A DNA stretch of 64,000 bases from Burkholderia stagnalis (GTDB lineage Bacteria > Pseudomonadota > Gammaproteobacteria > Burkholderiales > Burkholderiaceae). The stretch's first letter is position 1. Every line of letters begins with the position of its first letter. Below the pieces are notes generated by a model, which was not told the origin of the DNA, made no database searches, and was given only the letters and a program-made list of their open reading frames with translations. The translations under genes and the position numbers were made by a program. Location: the NCBI RefSeq assembly GCF_902830275.1, contig NZ_CADESW010000029.1, forward strand, positions 18,591 through 82,590, given 5' to 3'. Positions 40,750-51,480 of this stretch are shown one piece after another.

Positions 40750-41472
40750 CTAACGCCACGCCTGCGTGAACTCCGCGATCACGCGCGCCAGGTGCGCACG
40801 CATCGCGTCGCGCGCGCCGTCGGCGTCGCGCGCCATGATCGCCGCGAAGATCCGTTGATGATCTTCCTGCGAGGCCGCGCGCAATGCAGGCGAATGAAAA
40901 TGCTCCTCGATCTTGTCCCACAGCGGGTCGCTGCGCGCGCAGTCCCACATCGCCGTGGCCATGTGCAGCAGCACCGTGTTGCCGGTGGATTCCGCGATGC
41001 GCATGTGGAACTGGCGATCGGCCGCGTCGTACGCGGCCTTGTCGTCCATCTGCTCGCGCATCGTCGTCAGCGCGACGAACATCCGGTCGAGATCGGCGTC
41101 CTTGCGCTCGAGCGCGGCCAGCGCCGCGATCTCCGCCTCGATCAGCCCACGCGCGCGCAGCGTCTCGATCGGGCCCGGCCCGCGCGGCACCTCGAACGTC
41201 ACCGGCTTCGCGGCATCGGCGGCCGACACGTAAATGCCCGACCCCACCCGCACCTCGACGATCCCCTGCACCTCGAGCGCGATGATCGCCTCGCGCACCT
41301 GCGTGCGGCTCACGCCGAACTGGTCGGCCAGGCTGCGCTCCGACGGCAGCCGCGCGCCCGCCTCGAACGCGCCGGCCGCGACCATCGCATGGATCTGCCG
41401 CGCGAGGCCAATGTAGGAGCGATCCGCAGCATCCGCGTCGCGGTGGCCGGGCAGGTTGGATAAATCGGTCAT
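40750..41472 (-). CDS. uxuR: GntR/FadR-type regulator of hexuronate genes (UxuR/ExuR-like)
   Basis: 240 residues: N-terminal winged helix (SYIGLARQIHAMVAAGAFEAGARLPSERSLADQFGVSRTQVREAIIALEVQGIVEVRVGSGIYV) and an FCD effector domain (ADRQFHMRIAESTGNTVLLHMATAMWD). It is divergent from the uxuA-exuT genes, and three sites of the TGGTNNACCA type lie between and before them, matching the known UxuR/ExuR consensus. It is expected to repress the cluster until a hexuronate or its product is present. The start is the ATG before MTDLSNLPG; a longer upstream ORF is unlikely because it would cover the operator. Confidence 0.88.
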   Translation of the reverse strand: MTDLSNLPGHRDADAADRSYIGLARQIHAMVAAGAFEAGARLPSERSLADQFGVSRTQVREAIIALEVQGIVEVRVGSGIYVSAADAAKPVTFEVPRGPGPIETLRARGLIEAEIAALAALERKDADLDRMFVALTTMREQMDDKAAYDAADRQFHMRIAESTGNTVLLHMATAMWDCARSDPLWDKIEEHFHSPALRAASQEDHQRIFAAIMARDADGARDAMRAHLARVIAEFTQAWR

Positions 41473-41525
41473 CGAACTCTCGCAGCAGGCTTGCCGCCGC
41501 CACCCACGGCGCCGGATCGCCAAAA

Positions 41526-41535
41526 TGGTACACCA
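41526..41535. promoter_or_regulatory. UxuR-type operator 1
   Basis: TGGTACACCA within AAAATGGTACACCAATTT, very close to the E. coli UxuR/ExuR consensus AAATTGGTATACCAATTT. It lies 54 bp before the regulator start, so autoregulation is likely. Confidence 0.7.
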
Positions 41536-41631
41536 ATTTCCGGCCACCCGGCGGCGCGCTGGCGCCCTTCCCTTCAATGCGTCACTGATAAGCCTGGTCC
41601 GTCGTTGATTATCCGGACGACTGGTAAACCA

Positions 41632-41641
41632 CTATCCAACA
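41632..41641. promoter_or_regulatory. UxuR-type operator 2
   Basis: TGGTAAACCA, 100 bp before the uxuA start. Operator 3 starts 14 bp later, so two dimers would sit side by side. Confidence 0.6.
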
Positions 41642-41645
41642 CAAT

Positions 41646-41655
41646 TGGCATACCA
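41646..41655. promoter_or_regulatory. UxuR-type operator 3
   Basis: TGGCATACCA with flanking AAT, a one-base variant of the consensus core, just downstream of operator 2 in the uxuA promoter region. Confidence 0.55.
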
Positions 41656-41740
41656 CCCATAATGCGCAGACACCGCCGCCGGGCGCGCTCGCTGCCGCCT
41701 GGCCATCCGACGCATGAACCGCCAGCAAGGAGCCGATCCA

Positions 41741-42793
41741 GTGAAGATGTCTTTCCGTTGGTATGGCGAGTCCGATCCGGTCTCGCTGCAGTACATCCGG
41801 CAGATTCCGGGCGTGACGCACATCGTGTCCGCGATCTACGACGAACCGGTCGGCGAGGCCTGGCCCGCGCACAAGATCGACGCGCTGAAGGCGACGATCG
41901 AGCAGGCCGGCCTGCACTTCGAGGTCGTCGAATCGGTGCCGGTGCACGAAGACATCAAGCTCGGCAAGCCGAGCCGCGACCGCCTGATCGCGAACTACCA
42001 GCAGACGATCCGCCATCTCGGCGCGGCCGGCATCCGGGTCATCTGCTACAACTTCATGCCCGTGTTCGACTGGACCCGCACCGAGCTGTCGAAGACGCTC
42101 GACGACGGCTCGACCTGCCTCGCGTTCAGCACGGACGCGGTCGACCGGATCGACCCGAGCCAGGGCATCGCGCTGCCGGGCTGGGATTCGAGCTACCGCG
42201 CGGACGAGCTGCAGGCGCTGCTCGCCGACTATCGCGAGGTGGACGAAGCGCGGCTGTGGGCCAACCTCGAATACTTCCTGAAGGCGATCATCCCGGTCGC
42301 CCAGGAAGCCGGCGTGAAGATGGCGATCCACCCGGACGATCCGCCGCGCCCGATCTTCGGGCTGCCGCGCATCGTGAAGAACCGCGACGATCTCGCGCGC
42401 ATCGTGCGCATCGTCGACACGCCCGCGAACGGGCTCACGCTGTGCTCGGGCTCGCTGGGCGCGGGCCCGCGGAACGACGTGGAGGCGCTGGTGCGCGAGT
42501 TCGGCGCGATGGGCCGCATCCACTTCGCGCACATCCGCAACGTGAAGGTCGACGCGAACGGCGACTTCGAGGAAACCGCGCACCTGTCGCGCTGCGGCTC
42601 GCTCGACATCGCGGCGATCGTAAAGGCGTATCACGACACCGGCTTCACGGGCTACGTGCGCCCGGACCACGGCCGCATGATCTGGGGCGAGACCGGCAAG
42701 CCCGGCTACGGGCTCTACGACCGCGCGCTCGGCGCCGTGTACCTGAACGGCCTGTGGGAAGCGATGGACACGCTCGCGCGCGAGCCGCGCTGA
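41741..42793 (+). CDS. uxuA: Mannonate dehydratase
   Basis: 350 residues. The start is GTG, placed 8 nt after AAGGAG (VKMSFRWYGESDPVSLQYIRQIPGV). The family motifs VICYNFMPVFDWTRT, KMAIHPDDPPRPIFGLPRIVKN (His/Asp metal ligands), LCSGSLGAG, HFAHIRNVK and YVRPDHGRMIWGE are intact. It dehydrates D-mannonate to 2-keto-3-deoxygluconate in the glucuronate route. It is the first gene after the UxuR operators and is followed by the transporter 71 bp later. The partners uxuB, uxaC and kdgK are not in this window. Confidence 0.93.
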   Translation: MKMSFRWYGESDPVSLQYIRQIPGVTHIVSAIYDEPVGEAWPAHKIDALKATIEQAGLHFEVVESVPVHEDIKLGKPSRDRLIANYQQTIRHLGAAGIRVICYNFMPVFDWTRTELSKTLDDGSTCLAFSTDAVDRIDPSQGIALPGWDSSYRADELQALLADYREVDEARLWANLEYFLKAIIPVAQEAGVKMAIHPDDPPRPIFGLPRIVKNRDDLARIVRIVDTPANGLTLCSGSLGAGPRNDVEALVREFGAMGRIHFAHIRNVKVDANGDFEETAHLSRCGSLDIAAIVKAYHDTGFTGYVRPDHGRMIWGETGKPGYGLYDRALGAVYLNGLWEAMDTLAREPR

Positions 42794-42864
42794 CCCGCTC
42801 GCCGAGGCCGCCGGCGCAGCGGATCGCCGGCGGCCCGCCAATCCATTCCGCGCGGAGACTTCAC

Positions 42865-44175
42865 ATGCCACGCATCCTATGGGCCATGATCTTCATGTGC
42901 TTCCTCGCCAACGTCATCAACTTCATCGACCGCGCGAACCTCGCGATCGCCGCGCCGAGCATTCGCGCGGAGCTCGGCCTCGACGCGGTCGGCATGGGGC
43001 TCGTGCTGAGCGCGTTCTTCTGGACCTACGCGTTCCTGCAGCTGCCGGCCGGCTGGTTCATCGACAAGGTCGGCGTGCGCGTGAGCCTCGCGCTCGCGGT
43101 GGGCTGGTGGTCCGCGTTCACGGTCGCGACCGGCGCCGCGCGCGGCCTCGCGCAACTGGTGGGCGTGCGGCTGATGCTCGGCGTGGGCGAGGCGGCCGCG
43201 ATCCCGTCGTTCGCGAAGGTCGCGTTCAACTGGTTTCCGCGCAGCGAGCGCGGGCTCGCGAGCAGCATCTTCGACAGCGGCTCGCGGGTCGGCTCCGCGC
43301 TGTCGCTGCCGCTCGTCGCGTGGCTGATCTCGCTCGTCGGCTGGCGCGGCTCGTTCGTGATCACCGGCGGCATCGGCATCGTCTGGGCGCTCGCGTGGTG
43401 GTTCATCTATCGCGACCCGGAACGCTACCGCGCGATCGCGCCGGACGCCGTCGATGCGCTGCTCGCGCAGCGCGGCGCGCCCGCCGCCGCGTCCGCCGCC
43501 GACGGCGCGAAGGTGTCGTGGCTCGACCTGTTCCGCTACCGGACCATCTGGGGGATGATGATCGGCCTGTTCTGCCTGAACTTCGCGATCTACTTCTTCA
43601 TCACGTGGTTCCCGAGCTACCTGCTGCAGTCGCGCGGCTTCTCGCTCGCGTCGCTCGGCACGTGGGGCATGCTGCCCGCGCTGCTCGCGATCCCGGGCGG
43701 CTGGCTCGGCGGCTACGTGTCGGACAGCCTGTTCCGGCGCGGCTGGAGCGCGACCGCCGCGCGCAAGACCTGCCTCGTGCTCGGCATGCTGATGTCGTCG
43801 TCGATCGCGCTGTCGGCGTTCGTCGAGAACGTGTGGGCCTGCCTCGCGCTGTTCGCGCTCGCCTATGCGAGCCTGTCGTTCGCCGGCGCGAACGTGTGGA
43901 CGCTGGTCGGCGAAGTCGCGCCGACGCCCGCGCACGTCGCGTCGATCGGCGGCATCCAGAACTTCGCGGGCAATCTCGCGGGGATCCTCATCACGACGTT
44001 CACCGGCGTGATGCTGTCGATCACGAAGGGCTCGTTCGCCGTGCCGCTCGCGGTGGCGGGTGCGCTGTGCATCGTCGGCGCGCTGTCGTACCTGTTCGTC
44101 GTCGGCAAGGTCGAGCCGCTGCCGGTATTGCGCGGCCGCGCCGGCCACCGCGACGCGGAGCCCAGCGCGGCCTGA
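42865..44175 (+). CDS. exuT: MFS hexuronate transporter (ExuT-like, ACS family)
   Basis: 436 residues and 12 membrane segments. The start MPRILWAMIFMCFLANVINFIDRANLAIAAPSIRAELGLD is the anion:cation symporter signature; GVGEAAAIPSFAKVAFNWFPRSERGLASSIFDSGSRVGSALS and the loop RYRTIWGMMIGLFCLNFAIYFFITWFPSYLLQ follow. Such proteins import glucuronate, galacturonate or related acids. Co-transcribed with uxuA. Confidence 0.88.
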   Translation: MPRILWAMIFMCFLANVINFIDRANLAIAAPSIRAELGLDAVGMGLVLSAFFWTYAFLQLPAGWFIDKVGVRVSLALAVGWWSAFTVATGAARGLAQLVGVRLMLGVGEAAAIPSFAKVAFNWFPRSERGLASSIFDSGSRVGSALSLPLVAWLISLVGWRGSFVITGGIGIVWALAWWFIYRDPERYRAIAPDAVDALLAQRGAPAAASAADGAKVSWLDLFRYRTIWGMMIGLFCLNFAIYFFITWFPSYLLQSRGFSLASLGTWGMLPALLAIPGGWLGGYVSDSLFRRGWSATAARKTCLVLGMLMSSSIALSAFVENVWACLALFALAYASLSFAGANVWTLVGEVAPTPAHVASIGGIQNFAGNLAGILITTFTGVMLSITKGSFAVPLAVAGALCIVGALSYLFVVGKVEPLPVLRGRAGHRDAEPSAA

Positions 44176-44313
44176 GCGCGCCGCCCGCGCCCGGCGCGGC
44201 GGCGCATGCGCTTTCCTTTTGGCGACGGCCATTGGACAATGAGCCCGCCGCTCGCCGCCACGCGCGCGAGGCCCGTCCGGCCCGCGCCCGGCGAGCGGCT
44301 TCCGTCCACCTCG

Positions 44314-45738
44314 ATGAAACGCTACGAAACCCTCGCCCATACGATCGCCGACGAGATCCGCAACGGCAACCTCGCGGTCGGCACGCGCCTGCCGTCGCTG
44401 CGCCAGCTCATCGCGCAGCACGGCGTCAGCCAGTCGACGGTGTTTCGCGCGTACTACCTGCTCGAGCAGTGGGGCCTGATTCGCGCGCGCGAACGCTCGG
44501 GCTACTACGTCGCGCCGGGCGCGCGGCCGCCCGCGAAGCGGCGCGCGAGCCGCGCCGCGCCGGCCACGCACAAGGTCGACATCAGCGACCTCGTGTTCTC
44601 GGTGCTCGACGCCGCGACGCAGCCGGGCATCGTGCCGCTCGGCTCCGCGTTCCCGTCGCCGACGCTGTTTCCGCTGCCGCGCCTCGCGAAATCGCTCGCG
44701 CAGGCGACGCGCCTCGTCAGCCCGTGGAGCACGGTGGTCGACCTGCCGCCCGGCAACGAGCAACTGCGCCGCCAGATCGCACTGCGCTATCTGGCGATGG
44801 GCGTGTCGCAGCCGCTCGACGAGATCGTCGTCACGAACGGCGCGCTCGAAGCGCTGAACCTGTGCCTGATGGCCGTCACGCGGCCCGGCGACGTGGTGGC
44901 CGTCGAAGCGCCCGGCTTCTACGCGGCGCTGCAGGCGATCGAGCGGCTCGACCTGCGGGCGGTCGAGATTCCGGTCGATCCGCGCACGGGCCTCGATCTC
45001 GACGCGCTCGCGCATGCGCTCGACCGGCACGACGTGCGCGCGTGCTGGTTCATGACGAATTTCCAGAATCCGACCGGCGTCACGCTGTCGCCGGACAAGA
45101 AGCGCGCGCTCGTCGAGCTGCTGGCCGCGCGCGACGTGCCGCTGATCGAGGACGACGTGTACGGCGAGCTGCATTTCGGGCCGGACTATCCGCTGCCCGC
45201 GCGCGCGTTCGACACGCACGGGCTCGTGATGCACTGCAGTTCGTTCTCGAAGACGCTCGCGCCCGGCTACCGGATCGGCTGGGCGGCCGCGGGCCGGTTC
45301 GCGGAAAAGGTGCAGCGGCTCAAGCTGATGACGACGCTGTCGGCGAGCATTCCGGCGCAGGCCGGCATCGCGAACTATCTCGAGCATGGCGGCTACGATC
45401 GCCATCTGCGCAAGCTGCGCGGCGCGCTGCAGGGCCAGTTCGCGCGCATGGACGACGCGCTGCGGCGCTGGCTGCCCGCGGGCGTCGAATGGGCGCGGCC
45501 GGACGGCGGCTACTTCCTGTGGCTGGAATTCCCCGAGGCGATCGACGCGATGGAACTGCACCGGCAGGCGATCGCGCGCGGCATCAGTTTCGCGCCGGGG
45601 CCGCTGTTTTCCGCGGCGCACGGCTTCGAGCGCTGCGTGCGCGTGAATTTCGGCCATCCGTGGAGCCGCGACATCGAACGCGCGATCCGCGTGCTCGGCG
45701 AACTGGTCGCGCAACCGTCGGTCCGCAAGGGCGGTTGA
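44314..45738 (+). CDS. MocR-type regulator (GntR helix-turn-helix fused to aminotransferase)
   Basis: 474 residues from MKRYETLAHTIADEI, where the winged helix begins; longer frames upstream to 44206 exist but lack ribosome sites. The GntR domain (LAVGTRLPSLRQLIAQHGVSQSTVFRAYYLLEQWGLI) is joined to a fold-type I aminotransferase domain with NFQNPTGVTLS, LIEDDVYGELHFG and the PLP lysine in SSFSKTLAPGYRIGW. MocR proteins use PLP or an amino compound as ligand to control vitamin B6, GABA or taurine genes. The following genes suggest a nitrogen or sulfur role. Target unknown. Confidence 0.88.
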   Translation: MKRYETLAHTIADEIRNGNLAVGTRLPSLRQLIAQHGVSQSTVFRAYYLLEQWGLIRARERSGYYVAPGARPPAKRRASRAAPATHKVDISDLVFSVLDAATQPGIVPLGSAFPSPTLFPLPRLAKSLAQATRLVSPWSTVVDLPPGNEQLRRQIALRYLAMGVSQPLDEIVVTNGALEALNLCLMAVTRPGDVVAVEAPGFYAALQAIERLDLRAVEIPVDPRTGLDLDALAHALDRHDVRACWFMTNFQNPTGVTLSPDKKRALVELLAARDVPLIEDDVYGELHFGPDYPLPARAFDTHGLVMHCSSFSKTLAPGYRIGWAAAGRFAEKVQRLKLMTTLSASIPAQAGIANYLEHGGYDRHLRKLRGALQGQFARMDDALRRWLPAGVEWARPDGGYFLWLEFPEAIDAMELHRQAIARGISFAPGPLFSAAHGFERCVRVNFGHPWSRDIERAIRVLGELVAQPSVRKGG

Positions 45739-45839
45739 CCGCACACGGTGCGCACGGCACGCGCCGCCGGCGTCACGGCCATGCAGCCGATTCGCGCGCG
45801 GGTTACATTGCTGATCTCACCGCCCCTTCACGATTTCCC

Positions 45840-46235
45840 ATGAGCCCACTGCCGCACCTCGATCACGACGCGCTGTTGAGACTGACGGCCGAAGCAGCAC
45901 ACGTCACGCAGCCGTGCGCGTGCACGAAGATCTCGCTCGCCGGATGGACGAGCCTGCCGCTGTCGCTGCAGGACACGCAACTGACCGAAGTGGGCACGCT
46001 CGCGCCGCCCGGCGATACGGAGCCGACCTATGCGGAACATCATCCGGCGGGGACGCGCTACGCGTCGGACGATGCGCCGATCGCGCTGCGCCATTTCCCG
46101 TACAACCGCTGCAACGTCAGCCGCTGCCGCGCGTGCGGCCGCCTGTTCCTGCGCTATCAGGAAGGCGGCGGCTACTTCATCGACCAGCGCATCCGCGCGC
46201 TCGATCCGGCGCTCGTCGTCGACGCCGACGCATAA
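45840..46235 (+). CDS. Cys-rich hypothetical protein linked to the sirohaem reductase
   Basis: 131 residues. It has C26 and C28 in VTQPCACTKISLAGWTSLP and a zinc-ribbon-like RCNVSRCRACGRLFLRYQEGGGYFIDQRIR in the C-terminal third. It lacks a signal peptide. No family is recognised with confidence. It lies 205 bp before the reductase gene on the same strand, and similar proteins are conserved in Burkholderia at such positions, by memory and not checked here. Confidence 0.65.
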   Translation: MSPLPHLDHDALLRLTAEAAHVTQPCACTKISLAGWTSLPLSLQDTQLTEVGTLAPPGDTEPTYAEHHPAGTRYASDDAPIALRHFPYNRCNVSRCRACGRLFLRYQEGGGYFIDQRIRALDPALVVDADA

Positions 46236-46440
46236 CACACATCAACCGGCCACGGGCATGCACGCATGCCCGGCCCGCGCCGGCGCCGCATCCGCCATCT
46301 GCTGCGCCCTTTTCCTCCGGATCTGCTGCTTGTCCCGCTGCATCGAGTTCCCTACGCTGTCTTCCGTTGCCTGACACCCGTCGCAACGTCCCTCCGAGCC
46401 GTGCGCATGCCGCGCCGCGGCGCCTCTCGCGTATCACGTC

Positions 46441-48221
<1,781 letters not shown>

Positions 48222-48225
<4 letters not shown>

Positions 48226-48593
48226 TGACCACACCGCAACGCATCCGGCTGCTGACGCCGGCCGAACACCACGACGACCCGCGCGACGCCGCGCTTGCCA
48301 TCTCGAACGACGAGGAACTCGAGCCGCTTGCCGCGCGGATCGCGCAGGCGTCGCGCATCGACCTGCACTTCCCGGCATTCACCGATGGCCGCGCATACAG
48401 CCAGGCCTACCTGCTGCGCAAGCGCTTCGGTTTTGCGGGGGACTTGCGCGCAACGGGCGACGTGCTGGTCGACCAGTTGCTGCTGATGGCGCGCACGGGC
48501 TTCTCGAGCGCGGTGCTCGGCGCAGGCGCCGATCCGGACGATGCGCGGCGCCAGCTCGAACGCTTTCCGGGCTTCTACCAGCGGGACATCTGA
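48222..48593 (+). CDS. DUF934 protein, partner of sulfite reductase
   Basis: 123 residues; the ATG overlaps the reductase stop (ATGA), so translation is coupled. Core: DLHFPAFTDGRAYSQAYLLRKRFGFAGDLRATGDVLVDQLLLMARTGFSSAVL and FPGFYQRDI, the DUF934 pattern. It is probably an accessory or electron-transfer partner of the reductase; no cofactor motif is visible. Cytoplasmic. Confidence 0.9.
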
Positions 48594-48651
48594 TCCGTAG
48601 GCAAGCCATTCATCCGATCATTCGACCGGCATTCCTCATGCCAGCCATCGC

Positions 48652-48666
48652 ATGTTCCGGGAACAT
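48652..48666. promoter_or_regulatory. Perfect palindrome, candidate operator
   Basis: ATGTTCCGGGAACAT is a 7-1-7 palindrome, 33 bp upstream of a good -35 box. It could be an activator or repressor site for the following orphan unit, or part of a terminator after DUF934, though no T-run is present. Confidence 0.5.
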
Positions 48667-48698
48667 CAGCACATTCCCGCATTTGATCCTGTCATTGC

Positions 48699-48726
48699 TT
48701 GACATTTCCAGCGCATAACCTAGCTT
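48699..48726 (+). promoter_or_regulatory. Sigma-70 promoter of the orphan membrane/SGNH unit
   Basis: TTGACA and TAGCTT with a 16-bp spacer, followed by a leader of nearly 400 nt before the next large gene. This leader holds a short ORF (48846). Confidence 0.55.
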
Positions 48727-48845
48727 GACTCTACGGATCAAATGCGCGGCACATCCCGTTCGATTCGCAGCGGGATACATGAATCGCGCAAAGGTCCGAC
48801 ACAACAATCAAGTCATACAAAACCATTCCAACCTGGGGACTCGCC

Positions 48846-48983
48846 ATGGACAAGTCATCGTCTCGCGGCGTAACGAACACCACCGCAATCGCTCCGTGCG
48901 CGCACGCATCGCGCGCCCCGGCATGCGAAGCCGCCATTCCGCCCGTGCGCGCGTCGAAGCATCTGCTTGCCCCACCGTGCTGA
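48846..48983 (+). CDS. Possible 45-residue peptide ORF in a long leader
   Basis: MDKSSSRGVTNTTAIAPCAH... ending HLLAPPC, with three cysteines, no signal peptide and a ribosome-site-like GGGGA 6-7 nt before the ATG. The first four residues use common codons. It lies 120 bp after a promoter-like pair and 134 bp before the membrane-protein gene, so it could be a leader peptide. It may also be chance. Confidence 0.25.
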   Translation: MDKSSSRGVTNTTAIAPCAHASRAPACEAAIPPVRASKHLLAPPC

Positions 48984-49116
48984 CCCTGTCCCTTTCCTGA
49001 TTCACCGCATCGAAGCAAAGCGATTCGTTTCGCCGCCGTTCGGCGGCGAAGCGTGACATTTGCCTGCCTTCCGCACGCGTGGTCGTGCCTGGAAGCGGGC
49101 GCGATCACTCGCGAGC

Positions 49117-50502
49117 ATGCACATGACTGCGTCCAATCCGTTCGAAGCCCGGCCGCCGGCGGTCAACCCCGTGAGAATGCGTCACTGGACGGCAAGCGGC
49201 CGCTTCATTTCATTGAGCGTCTATCTCGTTCTCGTCAACCTGGCGGGGATTGCGATCGCGACATCCGCAACCAATCGACCGATACACGCACCCGACGCAT
49301 GGACATGGATCGCCGCGATCCGGTGGCCGGGGACGCTCATCCTGGTCAGCGCGATCGCGACCCTCCTGATCGGCGTGCCGCTCATCGCGTTCCTGTGCCT
49401 CGGCTGGTACGCACGCTACGACGAATTCCAGAACAGCCTCAAGAACGCCGCACTCGACGCCTACCTGAAGCGCTTCTGGTCGAAATGGCTGCTGCAGACG
49501 ATCCATTACGCGGAGCGACAGGCCGGCGCCGCGCCGACGGCGGACAGCAACACGGAACGCTTGAACACGTTCTCGGAGCGCTGGCCGACCCTCGGCGACC
49601 GGCTGTTCGCGAACCTCTACCACGAGCAGTACGGCCTGTGGGCGTTCGTGCCGCCGTTCCTCATTCTGCTCGTGGTGGCCTACGCGATCACGGCCATCGC
49701 GGTATGGCTGTGCACGCAGGGCGACTGCGCCACGGCGAACAAGACGACCTGCATTTTCGGACTCAGCGCCCCGGTGATCGTCGCGTCGATCGCCGGCGCG
49801 ACGATGTACGTCGTCAGCGATGCCGTGCTGGCCATCCGGCGGCGCGCGCTCAATGCATCCGACATGTACTGGTATGCGCTGCGGCTGTTCCTCGCGATCC
49901 CGCTCGCGCTCGTCGCGGCGCCGCATGTGGTGGCCGCGTTCGCGCTGACGATCCTGCCGGTCGACGAGATCATCAAGGTGATTCGCCGGATCGCGGCGCT
50001 CAACCTGACCCAGCTCGAAAAGGACGAGGACGCGCCGGACGAGCTGCTCAACCTGAGCGGCGTGACGAAGGCCGTGACGGCGTCGCTGCACGCGGAAGGC
50101 ATCACGTCGATCGAGCAGATGGCCGCGGCCGATCCCGTCACGCTGTCGATCCGCACGGGATTTCCGTTTCGCTTCACGCTGCGGCTCGGCTCGCAAGCGA
50201 TCGTGCGCCGGCATTTCGGCCCGGACGCGTCGAAACTGCTGCCGATCGGCCTGGCGGACGTCGTACCCATCTATCTGCTGGTGCAGACGCTCGACGGGGA
50301 GAAAACGCCAACCCTGCCGCCGCGCCTCGACAACCCTGACGAGATCGTCGCGGAAGCCGCGGCGCGACTGTATCCGGACGCACGCGCGGACGACGCCATC
50401 GCGCGCGCGAATGCGGTCGTGAAGATGAAGTTCAGACAGATTGCGGCGGAGGAGTACACGCTGATGCTGGCGAGGATCACGCCGCTCGACCCGGCGCTGT
50501 AG
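49117..50502 (+). CDS. Membrane protein with C-terminal helix-hairpin-helix-like domain
   Basis: 461 residues. About five membrane segments lie in the first 270 residues (FISLSVYLVLVNLAGIAIAT, TLILVSAIATLLIGVPLIAFLCLGW, LWAFVPPFLILLVVAYAITAIAVWL, GLSAPVIVASIAGATMYVVSDAVL and FLAIPLALVAAPHVVAAFALTILP). The cytoplasmic tail contains LNLSGVTKAVTASLHAEGITSIEQMAAADPVTLSIRTGFPF, which follows the pattern of RecA/Rad51-type helix-hairpin-helix repeats. A HhH domain on a membrane protein is unusual. The next gene, an SGNH hydrolase, begins 30 bp later. The start lacks a strong ribosome site. Function unknown. Confidence 0.7.
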   Translation: MHMTASNPFEARPPAVNPVRMRHWTASGRFISLSVYLVLVNLAGIAIATSATNRPIHAPDAWTWIAAIRWPGTLILVSAIATLLIGVPLIAFLCLGWYARYDEFQNSLKNAALDAYLKRFWSKWLLQTIHYAERQAGAAPTADSNTERLNTFSERWPTLGDRLFANLYHEQYGLWAFVPPFLILLVVAYAITAIAVWLCTQGDCATANKTTCIFGLSAPVIVASIAGATMYVVSDAVLAIRRRALNASDMYWYALRLFLAIPLALVAAPHVVAAFALTILPVDEIIKVIRRIAALNLTQLEKDEDAPDELLNLSGVTKAVTASLHAEGITSIEQMAAADPVTLSIRTGFPFRFTLRLGSQAIVRRHFGPDASKLLPIGLADVVPIYLLVQTLDGEKTPTLPPRLDNPDEIVAEAAARLYPDARADDAIARANAVVKMKFRQIAAEEYTLMLARITPLDPAL

Positions 50503-50532
50503 CGTCGTGCATCAACCTTGGAGGAAGGCTTC

Positions 50533-51432
50533 ATGTCATTCGATCATCCCCTGGCGGTCCTGCAGCCCGGCGATCTGAATCGCGATCGCGGCAGTGTCCT
50601 GACGACATCCACCTGGCGGTTTCTCGCGCAAGGCGATTCGTGGTTCTCCATCGGCCAGCTGCCGCCGTGGGCGACCGGCAACCTGCTGTTCAGCCTGCGC
50701 TTGCCGAGCAGCGCGGCGGCCGTGACGCTGGCGTCGCCCGGCAAGACCTTCGCGCAGATGATCGACTGGACGCGCGAGGTCAAGTTCGCCACGTATCTCG
50801 CGGGCGGCACGCTTGCCTATGCGTGGGACGCGATCCTGCTGTCGGCCGGCGGCAACGACCTGTTCGACGCGATCCTGACGATGCCCGACGAACCCGATCC
50901 GGGCAAGGCCACGCGCCGGCTGCTGCAGGATCCCGAGCGCGTTCCGTCGAGCGGGGCAATCAATCGCTACTTGCGCCCGGAGGGCTGGCAAGCGTTCTTT
51001 GCGATGATCGAAGACTGTTTCGTCGCGATGATCGACAAGCGGGATGCGCCGACCAGCCGTTCGAACGGCGTGCCGATCTTCGTCCACACCTACGATTGCC
51101 CGCAGCCGCGCAACGCGCCGGCCGGCCCCGGCATCGGCCCATGGCTGTCCCGCGCGTATGCCTCATACCACATTCCGCCCGACGACTGGCTGAAGCTGAC
51201 GACGTATATCATCCAGCAGTGGGCGCAGTACCTGGCGGGCATCAACGGCAAGCTCGTCGCGCGCGGCATCGCCAAGCCGAACATCCGGCCGATCTACCTG
51301 ATCGGCACGCTCAATCCCGACCCGCCCAGCTCGACCGGGCCTTCCGGCGACTGGGAAAACGAGATCCATCCTTCGCCGCAGGGCTACGCGAAGCTCGGCA
51401 TCGCGTTCGAGAACCAGGTCACGCTCGCGTGA
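50533..51432 (+). CDS. SGNH-like hydrolase
   Basis: 299 residues with a very strong ribosome site (GGAGGAAGG). Block I: FLAQGDSWFSIGQLPPWATGN; block III-like: ILLSAGGNDLFDAIL; block V: DWENEIHPSPQGYAKLG with D and H. These place Ser, Gly-Asn and Asp-His as expected for an SGNH esterase/acyltransferase. There is no signal peptide, so the enzyme is cytoplasmic, unusual for lipases of this fold. It pairs with the HhH-like membrane protein. A hairpin terminator follows. Confidence 0.8.
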   Translation: MSFDHPLAVLQPGDLNRDRGSVLTTSTWRFLAQGDSWFSIGQLPPWATGNLLFSLRLPSSAAAVTLASPGKTFAQMIDWTREVKFATYLAGGTLAYAWDAILLSAGGNDLFDAILTMPDEPDPGKATRRLLQDPERVPSSGAINRYLRPEGWQAFFAMIEDCFVAMIDKRDAPTSRSNGVPIFVHTYDCPQPRNAPAGPGIGPWLSRAYASYHIPPDDWLKLTTYIIQQWAQYLAGINGKLVARGIAKPNIRPIYLIGTLNPDPPSSTGPSGDWENEIHPSPQGYAKLGIAFENQVTLA

Positions 51433-51439
51433 GCGCGCC

Positions 51440-51467
51440 GCCGGCGGAGCGCATGCGTTCCGCCGGC
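51440..51467. terminator. Bidirectional hairpin between convergent genes
   Basis: GCCGGCGGA and TCCGCCGGC flank GCGCATGCGT, itself nearly palindromic. It lies 8 bp after the SGNH stop and 14 bp after the acvB stop on the other strand. Confidence 0.75.
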
Positions 51468-51480
51468 ATGCCGGGCGCGG

